Below, one piece after another: positions 1 through 7,216 of a stretch of 10,780 nt of DNA (within the stretch, counting starts at the first letter, position 1; each line of letters starts with the position of its first letter). The notes under the pieces were generated by a model. The model was not told where the DNA came from. It was given only the letters and a program-made list of their open reading frames with translations, and searched no databases. The DNA comes from a bacterium (GTDB lineage: Bacteria > Desulfobacterota > Anaeroferrophillalia > Anaeroferrophillales > Tharpellaceae). A program made the translations under genes and the position numbers. Location: assembly GCA_029935295.1 (NCBI GenBank), contig JAOZKP010000079.1, forward strand, positions 1 to 10,780. Reading direction: 5' to 3'.

Positions 1-12
1 GGATGATTGATT

Positions 13-363
13 ATGCAATGTGACCGGTGTGGTGAAACCATTGACCCCTGTGACGCAAGAGTGCACCACAGTGAAAAACTTTGCGATGACTGCTATATGG
101 ATGTCCTGTCGCCCACCCGGATATGCGACCCCTGGGCCGTGCGCCACGCCAAAGCCTGCAGTACCGACGAAACTGCGCTAACTGCTATCCAGCAGAATAT
201 CATAAAGATTCTCACCGACACCGGTGGTATTTTAATGACCGACCTGGCAGCAAAACTCAATCTTAAAGAAAAAGAACTCGAAAGAAACCTGGCAGCTTTG
301 CGCCATATGGAAAAGATTAAGGCCCGGCCGGAGAATGGCCAGAAAGTTTTTTGTTTATGGTAG
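13..363 (+). CDS. Small zinc-ribbon-like protein with C-terminal winged-helix-like region (116 aa)
   Basis: Function not established. The N-terminus carries two CxxC pairs (Cys3/Cys6 and Cys24/Cys27), the pattern of a small zinc ribbon or treble-clef, followed by a C-D-P-W-A-V motif at about residues 38-43. I associate that motif with short conserved proteins of Desulfuromonadales (family knowledge, not checked). Residues about 58-116 have the alternation of a winged helix-turn-helix (QQNIIKILTDTGGILMTDLAAKLNL, then a helix ending in LRHMEK), so a DNA- or partner-binding role is plausible. The ATG at 13 is preferred over the in-frame TTG at 7 because GGATG at 1-5 sits 7 nt upstream as a ribosome site. 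No signal peptide, so cytoplasmic. It lies 48 nt upstream of the MscS gene with no visible terminator between them, so co-transcription is possible. Confidence 0.8.
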   Translation: MQCDRCGETIDPCDARVHHSEKLCDDCYMDVLSPTRICDPWAVRHAKACSTDETALTAIQQNIIKILTDTGGILMTDLAAKLNLKEKELERNLAALRHMEKIKARPENGQKVFCLW

Positions 364-411
364 AATATACTTGTAACTTCTGTTTGCGAAATAATCTAAG
401 GATTTAAGTTT

Positions 412-2793
412 ATGCGCTGCAGCTTACCCGTAAAATCCCTGAAAAAATCTCTATTCATAGTCGCTTTATTGCTGTTTATGCAGATAGCTCTGCCGCCGGC
501 AGGCTCAGCCCAGCCACCAGATGTCAACTCTCCCCTGGATAAAAGACTATATCAGGGATCAATTACAGAAATTAAAACCTTCATCGAAAAACGCCGGGTG
601 AAAATCGATGAGATCATTGCCATAATAGATAAAATATCACAGACTGAAAATCTGCCGGTGAACGTAAATACTCCCCCAAACTCGCAACAAGAACTCCATA
701 AATTTACTCAGAGCAGCGCCACTGCTGTCAAGGACTTGTTCCGGGGACTTTCACTGCAATACAAAAGCCTGCTGGCTGAATTATCACGCACGGCTCCCGC
801 CGCCGCTGGTAAACCGGCAGTCAAAGGCCCGCCCTACAGTATTGAAAGTTTTGACAAGATCACCGCTTTTCAGACCCGGATTAACAGTCAGCTGACAAGC
901 ATCAATAAACGTTACACACTTCTAAAAAACCGTCTCGAGAATCTTAAAGAGAGTGCCACCGCTCAGCTCTCTAACTACGCCCGGCTGCGGCAGACCAATG
1001 CCAATGACCATCTGCTTCTCTACGACAAATACGGTAAACTCCTCAACCTGCAATGCGAATACGCTCTTAATAAAATCAAACAGCCGAAACTCGATGCCCA
1101 GATCCGCAGACTTAACCAACTTCAGAAAAATGTAAAAAACTTGGTTAACGAATCTTTCTCCGAACTGGAAATAACCCTGGCAGACATAGATGAAGCGCAG
1201 CGACAGAGTGATAAAAAGCTGCAAACCTTCAAAGAGACCACTAACTCTACCAGTGCTGAATACCAGGATCTAAACCGGCGTATCCTGATTTACGAAGCCC
1301 GCCTTGATAAAATTCTGGAACAGATTAAAAATGACCGGGAGAAGAGCCGTACTGTCGAAAATCTGCAGATCGAGAAAGAAAGAATCGAACTGATTATTGA
1401 TGCCTTAAAACTGCGTATCCATATAATCAATCAGAAGCGACTCAACTGTAAAACCCGACTTTTACGAACTCAGTTCCGACTTCAATGGCTGAATAACCAC
1501 GCCAACCGGAAAAAGCAGAAACTGCTAGCCGGCTTCATCAAAGAGTGGACCCAGGAAGCCAGCAAGCTCAGCCAGAAACTGGAAGAGACGGCAACTTCTA
1601 TATCCGATGTAACTTTAGCCCGTTCCAACCTGACACAGCACCTGGTAAATATAAAAAACCGTGTGAAAACCGATCAGCCCGAGGCCCTGCGTCTGGCCCG
1701 AGCCGCCCTCTCGCGACAAGCCCTTAAAGTCAACGATAATCTGGATAAACTTATCCTGGCCCTCTCCGACAACAGCCAGGAGATAAGAAATACAGAAAGA
1801 GAGATTGAGCAGATTCTCGACCTTACCCGTTTTATGATCAGCCGCAAGGCCCGGATCAGAACCTGGAGTGAACTCCATCTGGAGGACTTAAAGCGTCAAT
1901 CCCTGCAAGCACTCTACTTTCCGCTCTTTGCCGTCGGCACCTCAACCGTAACCCTGATGATTATCATCAAAATTATCTTTCTCTTTTTCCTGGGCATCGC
2001 CTCTCTCCGCCTGCTGCGCCGAAAAATCGCCCATCTCCTGGAGAAAAAAGCCAATATGTCAATTGGCGCCATCAACTCAATAACCACGTTAGTTTATTAT
2101 GCCTGTATACTCATCGGCACCATGATTATTCTCACTACTGCCGGACTGGATTTAAGCCAGCTCGGTATTATCCTGGGAGCTCTCGGGGTCGGTATCGGTT
2201 TCGGCCTGCAATCGATCGCCAACAATTTCATCAGCGGCATAATACTTTTAGGAGAACAGACGATTAAGGTCGGTGACTATGTCCACCTCGTTGACGGAGT
2301 CGTTGGCGAAGTCAGAAAAATGTCACTTAGAACTACGGTTGTGCGCACAGTTGAAGGCGAAGATATAATTGTTCCCAACTCCGACTTCATCTCCAACCGT
2401 GTCAACACCTGGACCTATGGTGACGACTGGCGCCGGTTGAATATTCCGTTTGGCGTCGCTTACGATTCTGATCCGGGTGAAGTAGTCAAACTGGCAGAGG
2501 CCGCCGCCCGTGAGGTCAGCATCACCCGCGAAGACTTCATCCACCCTTTGCACATATTTTTTGAAGGGTTCGGTGATAACAGTCTTGATTTCTCGATCCG
2601 AGCCTGGTGCCGGATGACCAATCTCAAAGCTCCTTCGGGCCTGAAAAGTGATTACTATTTTGCCCTGCATCGGAAATTAAAAGAGGCCGGAATAACTATC
2701 CCCTTTCCTCAGCACGATCTGCATCTGCAATCGATAAATCCAAAGCTCCGGGAAGAATTAAAATCCCTGATGGACCCAGATGCCCAACCATAA
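412..2793 (+). CDS. MscS-family mechanosensitive ion channel with long N-terminal coiled-coil domain (793 aa)
   Basis: Predicted inner-membrane channel that opens under membrane tension and releases solutes during hypo-osmotic shock. Residues 1-33 form a Sec signal peptide (basic KSLKK, hydrophobic core, cleavage near GSA-Q). Residues about 40-490 are highly charged and helical with heptad-like Leu/Ile spacing, so a long periplasmic coiled-coil region is likely. Three membrane segments follow at about 508-532, 554-575 and 581-612. The last is the Gly/Ala-rich pore helix, with GALGVGIGFGLQSIANNF, the MscS hallmark. The cytoplasmic beta domain (VGDYV...GVVGEV...VPNSDFISNRVNTW, about 620-667) and C-terminal alpha/beta domain complete the family core. 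Plain MscS is under 300 residues, so this is a large multidomain member, but it lacks the extra membrane helices of MscK. AAGGA at 398-402 is the ribosome site. Its 3' end overlaps the next gene by 14 nt. Confidence 0.95.
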   Translation: MRCSLPVKSLKKSLFIVALLLFMQIALPPAGSAQPPDVNSPLDKRLYQGSITEIKTFIEKRRVKIDEIIAIIDKISQTENLPVNVNTPPNSQQELHKFTQSSATAVKDLFRGLSLQYKSLLAELSRTAPAAAGKPAVKGPPYSIESFDKITAFQTRINSQLTSINKRYTLLKNRLENLKESATAQLSNYARLRQTNANDHLLLYDKYGKLLNLQCEYALNKIKQPKLDAQIRRLNQLQKNVKNLVNESFSELEITLADIDEAQRQSDKKLQTFKETTNSTSAEYQDLNRRILIYEARLDKILEQIKNDREKSRTVENLQIEKERIELIIDALKLRIHIINQKRLNCKTRLLRTQFRLQWLNNHANRKKQKLLAGFIKEWTQEASKLSQKLEETATSISDVTLARSNLTQHLVNIKNRVKTDQPEALRLARAALSRQALKVNDNLDKLILALSDNSQEIRNTEREIEQILDLTRFMISRKARIRTWSELHLEDLKRQSLQALYFPLFAVGTSTVTLMIIIKIIFLFFLGIASLRLLRRKIAHLLEKKANMSIGAINSITTLVYYACILIGTMIILTTAGLDLSQLGIILGALGVGIGFGLQSIANNFISGIILLGEQTIKVGDYVHLVDGVVGEVRKMSLRTTVVRTVEGEDIIVPNSDFISNRVNTWTYGDDWRRLNIPFGVAYDSDPGEVVKLAEAAAREVSITREDFIHPLHIFFEGFGDNSLDFSIRAWCRMTNLKAPSGLKSDYYFALHRKLKEAGITIPFPQHDLHLQSINPKLREELKSLMDPDAQP

Positions 2794-4006
2794 TCCGGCC
2801 GACAATCCCGGCATTGCTAATTTCGCCGCATTCTCGGCCATGATCATGATGGTCAGTTCAATAATTCGGATCGGAGCCTGTCTCTATCTGCCGGCAATCC
2901 CCATAATCGGTGAGACTTTAAATATTTCCAATGCGGATATGGGCTTTACGATCACGATCTATTTTGCCGTTTTCTCAATTTTCAGCCTGGTTTCCGGGCC
3001 CTGCTCCGACGCTTTCGGTCGCCGTCTCCTGATCATTACCGGTATCATAGTTTTCATTATCGGCTCCATCGTCTGCGGGATTGCGAATGCGTTTCCAACC
3101 CTGCTCACCGGTCGGATAGTCCAGGCCGTAGGCGCCAGCATGATTCCGGGAACCAGCCGCGCCATGGTCCGTGACGCCGGCAATGATGTCCAAGTGGTTT
3201 CTCTATTGGGGTGGTTGGGTGTCCTCGGAGGAATTTTTCTAGTAGGCGCCCCAATTCTGGGCGGAGTTATCACTGAACATTTCGGCTGGCGCAGCAATTT
3301 CTGGTTTCTACTCGGCTTCGGTATGGTAATCTTAACAATTACAATTTTACGCCTGCAGGAGACGCTGGTACCCGAAAAACGCTTCAAATTAGCAATTTTA
3401 CCGATACTTAAGTCTTACTCTGAGATGCTGACTTCAGCAGAATTCATTTTGTCACTATTGCCGATTATCTTCTGCTTCATCTTTCAGGGCGCCTATCTTG
3501 CGGCCGCTCCCTTCATCTTTATTAGAGATTTTCAGCTTTCACCAACCCAGTTCGGCCTCAGCAATATTGTCATCGTCTTGGCCATTACCGCCGGCAGATA
3601 TATTTCAATCGCAGCAATCAAACATTATTCAGACTTGATCGGTTATCGAATCGGTGGCGGTATTATACTTTTGGCGGGGCTGGCATTTGCAATGATTTTT
3701 TTCTTTAAGGTTGTCGGCCTGATCCCGCTTTTCATCGCCCTGGCTCTATTTTGCATCGGTTTTGGCACTCTGTCGCCAATCGGCATGAAATCATCAATCA
3801 CTGTTTTTCGCGAAAAAAGTGGCATGGCTGCAGCCATGCAGGGCTGCCTCCTGCTCGGTTCAGTCGCTATCGGCAGCGCCATGATCTCCGCTCTGATGAA
3901 CAACTTCCCGAACCTGCCAACAATTTACATATTCTCCGCTCTGATCATTGCGGTCTCACTTTCAACCTTCATCTCAGCCGTAGCCGGATCTAAACGCTTA
4001 GTATGA
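2780..4006 (+). CDS. Bcr/CflA-type MFS multidrug exporter (408 aa)
   Basis: Predicted twelve-helix major facilitator of the drug:H+ antiporter DHA1 family, closest in pattern to Bcr/CflA exporters. Visible signatures are motif A in the loop between helices 2 and 3 (GPCSDAFGRR, residues 73-82), motif B in helix 4 (TGRIVQAVGAS, with Arg112), and antiporter motif C in helix 5 (GAPILGG, about 156-162). The phrase YLPAIPIIGE near helix 1 is also typical of Bcr/CflA. Length is normal for the family. The start lies inside the end of the channel gene (14-nt overlap, different frame) with no strong ribosome site of its own, so translational coupling is likely. Substrate cannot be told from sequence. 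No clear rho-independent terminator follows. Confidence 0.92.
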   Translation: MPNHNPADNPGIANFAAFSAMIMMVSSIIRIGACLYLPAIPIIGETLNISNADMGFTITIYFAVFSIFSLVSGPCSDAFGRRLLIITGIIVFIIGSIVCGIANAFPTLLTGRIVQAVGASMIPGTSRAMVRDAGNDVQVVSLLGWLGVLGGIFLVGAPILGGVITEHFGWRSNFWFLLGFGMVILTITILRLQETLVPEKRFKLAILPILKSYSEMLTSAEFILSLLPIIFCFIFQGAYLAAAPFIFIRDFQLSPTQFGLSNIVIVLAITAGRYISIAAIKHYSDLIGYRIGGGIILLAGLAFAMIFFFKVVGLIPLFIALALFCIGFGTLSPIGMKSSITVFREKSGMAAAMQGCLLLGSVAIGSAMISALMNNFPNLPTIYIFSALIIAVSLSTFISAVAGSKRLV

Positions 4007-4077
4007 TTTAGAGCACAACCTGGCAACTCATCTATACACCATGACGGCTCTGAGGTTCACCAGATTCATCTTCAGAT

Positions 4078-4105
4078 TTGCTTAATCACTTAAGGATAGT
4101 TTAAT
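4078..4105 (+). promoter_or_regulatory. Possible sigma-70 promoter for the peptidase-hydrolase gene
   Basis: TTGCTT at 4078-4083, a 16-nt spacer and TTTAAT at 4100-4105 form a moderate match to -35 and -10 boxes. A second candidate -10 (TATAAA, 4188-4193) is closer to the ATG at 4269 but lacks a good -35. The 262-nt interval between the exporter stop and this gene holds no other gene that I can see. Confidence 0.25.
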
Positions 4106-4256
4106 AAATATCGGTGAAGATTTTCCGAAAATTAAGCCTTTTTTGATGCATTCGTCTTATTGCTTTTTTCAGAATATCGGTTACTCTTATAAAGATACTG
4201 TAATTCCAGAACTAACCCAAACATCGCCCACCCCTCCTTGTAAGCCACTAACAGAT

Positions 4257-4260
4257 GGAG
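4257..4260 (+). promoter_or_regulatory. Ribosome binding site that fixes the start at 4269
   Basis: GGAG lies 8 nt upstream of the ATG at 4269. The upstream in-frame TTG/ATG at 4143/4146 has only a T-run before it and no Shine-Dalgarno match, and the extra 42 residues it would add look non-conserved and contain no signal peptide. Confidence 0.7.
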
Positions 4261-4268
4261 TTAAAACC

Positions 4269-6107
4269 ATGCCTGAAAATCATGCAAAAATAAACAACAT
4301 CCCGGTCAATGTAGTTGCGGATCAGCCCGATATGCGGGACTGGATTTATCAGCCGGCCCTGATTCAACTCAAAGCAACGCTGCCCCCGCCTGATGATCTG
4401 CAGATTCTCAATCAGGGTACCGAGGGCGCCTGTACCGGTTTTGGCCTGGCCGGGGCCATCAACCTTCTCAATGCCAAACGCAACCCTGATAAAATCAGGG
4501 TCAGCCCACGCATGATTTACGAAATGGCACGCAAATTTGATGAGTGGGAGGGAGAAGAGTATTCCGGTTCGAGCTGCCGGGGAGCAATAAAGGGTTGGGC
4601 CAACATGGGAGTTTGTGAGGAATCATTCTGGCCCTACAAAGCATCCAAACCGGGCTCGCTCAGCCGTTTGGCCGCCAAAAACGCGAGATCAAACACAATT
4701 GGCGCCTATTATCGAATGACTCCGCGAATTGCTGATTTCCACGCGGCCCTGAATGAAACCGGCACGGTTTTCTGTTCGGCCAATGTGCATTCCGGCTGGT
4801 CTCGCAGCTTGGTCAAATCAGGAACAATCCCGCTCCGGCCGGGGCGAACCGGCGGTCACGCTTTTGCCCTGGTGGGCTACAATGAAAACGGCTTCTGGAT
4901 TCAGAATTCATGGGGCACAAATTGGGGTAAGGACGGTATTGCACTCTGGACCTACGAGGACTGGGAACGTAATCTCGTCGATGCCTGGGTCTTTCGCCTG
5001 GCCTTGCCGACACCACAGATATTGGGACGCTCCTATACTGCCAGCACCAAAGCTGAAGGTGATATTACAGATATCATAATCGGTCCCGCGCGGGGTGAAA
5101 TTCAGGGCCATTTTGTCCATATTGATGACGGTGATTTTCATGATGCCGGTAAATATTTCAGCAATCTGGCCGACGTTAAAGAGACCGCTGAAAACCTGGC
5201 CAATAATGATAAATATCAGCACCTCCTATTCTACGCACACGGCGGCCTGAACAGCCCCAAAGATTCAGCGAATCGCATCAAAGACATGGCGCCGCTGTTT
5301 AAGAAAAACGGGGTCTACTCCTATCACTGGATGTACGACACCGGTATTATGGAGGAGTTAAAAGATATTATTTTTCGCAGGGAACAGGAACGCGAAACCC
5401 GCACCGGCAACATTGTTGATCTCTGGGACAAACTTCTGGAAAAAAGTGCGCGAATACCCGGCCGGGCTTTCTGGAGAGAGATGAAAAGCGGAGCGCGAAG
5501 GGGGTTTGAAAATAATCGGGCTGGAGTCCAGGTTCTCGAAAAATTCGCCAAGGCTCTGCAAAAATCGGACAACCTGCAACTGCATCTGGCGGGCCATAGC
5601 ACCGGCGGCATCGTTCATGCCTATCTACTGCATGCTTTAAGCCGAATTCTTCCCGAATTCAGGGTAGCCTCAGTTCATCTCATGGCCCCTGCGGCCACGG
5701 TTGAGCTTTACCGGGAACTTTACCAGCCCCTGCTAAAACCCGGCCCATTCGGAATTGACCGCATGTATATTTATTACCTGACAGATGAGCTTGAGCAACG
5801 TGACAGCGTCGGCCCCTACCGAAAATCACTGCTCTATTTTGTTTCACGCTCATTTGAAGAAAAGATCCCGGCGAAAATCCTGGGAATGGAGAAATACCTG
5901 AAAGATGGGACAAAACCGAAACCGGCCAACCTCAAACTGATTGCCAGTAAAGGCAACGTAAAACCAAACCAAAAAACCGCCAGTGAAACCCACGGCGGTT
6001 TTGACAACGACTTTCACACCATGAATACTATTCTCGAAGATATCCTTGCTAAAACACCAGAATACCCATTTCAGCCAGGGTACATGGATACTTTCAGCCT
6101 CGACTGA
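4269..6107 (+). CDS. Papain-like (C1) cysteine peptidase fused to alpha/beta-hydrolase (612 aa)
   Basis: Two enzyme domains in one chain. Residues about 40-245 are a papain-family peptidase: the oxyanion Gln49 and nucleophile Cys55 in NQGTEGACTGF, His197 in GGHAFALVGY, and Asn213 in QNSWGTNWG, all in canonical order. Residues about 285-595 resemble an alpha/beta-hydrolase of the lipase/esterase type: a strand then HGG at 324-326 (oxyanion region), the nucleophile elbow GHSTGG with Ser444, acidic candidates Asp506/Asp512, and a late His (His575 or His583). A charged helical insert of roughly 120 residues separates HGG from the elbow. No signal peptide, pro-peptide of the usual papain type or membrane helix is visible, so the protein appears cytoplasmic or is exported by a non-Sec route. 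It stands alone between an exporter gene and a convergent gene, giving no pathway hint. Substrates are unknown. The C1 assignment is firm, the hydrolase assignment good, and the biological role open. Confidence 0.9.
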   Translation: MPENHAKINNIPVNVVADQPDMRDWIYQPALIQLKATLPPPDDLQILNQGTEGACTGFGLAGAINLLNAKRNPDKIRVSPRMIYEMARKFDEWEGEEYSGSSCRGAIKGWANMGVCEESFWPYKASKPGSLSRLAAKNARSNTIGAYYRMTPRIADFHAALNETGTVFCSANVHSGWSRSLVKSGTIPLRPGRTGGHAFALVGYNENGFWIQNSWGTNWGKDGIALWTYEDWERNLVDAWVFRLALPTPQILGRSYTASTKAEGDITDIIIGPARGEIQGHFVHIDDGDFHDAGKYFSNLADVKETAENLANNDKYQHLLFYAHGGLNSPKDSANRIKDMAPLFKKNGVYSYHWMYDTGIMEELKDIIFRREQERETRTGNIVDLWDKLLEKSARIPGRAFWREMKSGARRGFENNRAGVQVLEKFAKALQKSDNLQLHLAGHSTGGIVHAYLLHALSRILPEFRVASVHLMAPAATVELYRELYQPLLKPGPFGIDRMYIYYLTDELEQRDSVGPYRKSLLYFVSRSFEEKIPAKILGMEKYLKDGTKPKPANLKLIASKGNVKPNQKTASETHGGFDNDFHTMNTILEDILAKTPEYPFQPGYMDTFSLD

Positions 6108-6149
6108 TCATTTTATATCAACCGGTAGCTGCGATAGTAAAACTGAGAA

Positions 6150-7076
6150 TCAGAGGGTCTGAGACTGCATATTTTCAATCTTCTGCAAAAGTCCTTCACC
6201 TAAGAACCTGAAGGTGTCCTGAAAAAGACGGGCTTGCGGATCATCAGGTTCTGCTTCACTATTAAAACGCTCAATATGGTCGGCGAAAAGCTGCTCCACC
6301 GGCAGCAGAAACTGATCCGGCGGCATTTTTTTATCGGAGACCTGTTTTCCGATAATTTCAGCCATTTCATCAATCAACTCCTGCAGGCGCTCCATTGGAG
6401 TCGCAGGAGCAGCGAAAGAAGAGATGGGCGCTAAAAGCTCACTCAGGTTGTCATCCAGAGCCCCGTCACTGCCATAATTTGTATTTGTTATAGAGTTCGC
6501 CTGGGCAACCTCTTCAATCGTAATTAAACTGCGATAACGATAATCAGCTTCGACTGCGGCGATATTTTCCAAACCAATAATTCCGGCAGCCTCCTCCGCC
6601 CCGGCAAAGATATCGCCCCCCTGCATGGTCTCAATCATCAACTTGTCAATCCGCTCCAGCGCTTCACGAATATCCCGCTGCTCATCTTCATTCAGATCCC
6701 CGGCAACTGTCAGCGTAAACTGCTCCTCTTGACTGTAAGCAAAAAGCTCACTGTGAATATGAGCCCACTGCTGTTGCTGCATAATTCCTCGGTCACTTTG
6801 CTGTAGAGAATTATTCTGATAGAGGGCATCATATTTTTCGCTGAGAAAGGCTGTATCTTTTTGATAGGAGATAGTCACCGTATCACCTTCGACCGTCTCC
6901 AGAGTGATATCTTTCTGCCAGCTGCTGGCGGCAGTTACCCGCTCATATTGCATTGCCTGCGAGACCGATGAATTTGTAAACTGATTCTTCTGCGAAAGAT
7001 CTCTTTGCCCCAGCTGGTTCGGGTCAAAAAGGTTAAGACCATGTGCATTCAACCCGGATCCGGGAATAGAATTCAT
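6150..7076 (-). CDS. Unrecognised 308-aa protein, possibly flagellar-regulon member
   Basis: I do not recognise a named family. The chain is acidic and Gln-rich, with no signal peptide or membrane helix. Two segments look like ordered strands: LETVEGDTVTISY (59-71) and FTLTVAGDLNEDEQRDI (120-136). The latter is followed by a helix and a GGDIFAGAEEA turn (153-163), so the middle of the protein is a compact alpha/beta unit. The low-complexity N-terminus (Asn/Gln/Ser rich) and a Pro/Ala linker near 216-227 look flexible. The C-terminus is helical. AAAGGAG at 7084-7090 with a 7-nt spacer gives a strong ribosome site and a firm start. A sigma-28-like promoter lies just upstream, which suggests expression with flagellar or chemotaxis genes. 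It converges on the peptidase-hydrolase gene with a 42-nt gap and no obvious terminator. Confidence 0.8.
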   Translation of the reverse strand: MNSIPGSGLNAHGLNLFDPNQLGQRDLSQKNQFTNSSVSQAMQYERVTAASSWQKDITLETVEGDTVTISYQKDTAFLSEKYDALYQNNSLQQSDRGIMQQQQWAHIHSELFAYSQEEQFTLTVAGDLNEDEQRDIREALERIDKLMIETMQGGDIFAGAEEAAGIIGLENIAAVEADYRYRSLITIEEVAQANSITNTNYGSDGALDDNLSELLAPISSFAAPATPMERLQELIDEMAEIIGKQVSDKKMPPDQFLLPVEQLFADHIERFNSEAEPDDPQARLFQDTFRFLGEGLLQKIENMQSQTL

Positions 7077-7113
7077 TTTTTATCTCCTTTCAATCTATGA
7101 CCAGTTACAAGCC

Positions 7114-7140
7114 CTATCGACAGAAAATAAAAAATCTTTA
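7114..7140 (-). promoter_or_regulatory. Sigma-28 (FliA)-type promoter
   Basis: Read on the - strand: TAAAGATT, 11 nt, GTCGATAG. The enterobacterial FliA consensus is TAAAGTTT-N11-GCCGATAA, so the match is 7 of 8 and 6 of 8 bases with exact spacing. The predicted transcript start near 7107 leaves a leader of about 30 nt containing the ribosome site at 7084-7090, a natural arrangement for the gene ending at 7076. Confidence 0.6.
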
Positions 7141-7216
7141 CTCAATTAAACGAAAGCAAAAACGCCCGAAAGTCAATCGCAGTAGGAATGCATTGCTTAG
7201 GTCGCTTTTGAATTGT

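Noticed and set aside
2959..3387. Antisense open frame within the exporter gene
   Set aside because: Its product is a Pro/Arg-rich string typical of antisense translation of membrane-protein codons; the + strand product has all MFS motifs.
4009..4056. Possible pseudoknot (AGAGC/GCTCT crossing AACCT/AGGTT) after the exporter gene
   Set aside because: The arms are only 5 bp with long loops and no T-run; this is expected by chance.
4143..4268. 42-codon N-terminal extension of the peptidase-hydrolase gene
   Set aside because: There is no ribosome site before the TTG/ATG at 4143/4146, whereas GGAG precedes the ATG at 4269 at good spacing.
6108..6149. Terminator between the convergent genes
   Set aside because: Only a 4-bp TCAG/CTGA inverted pair is present, with no T-tract on either strand.
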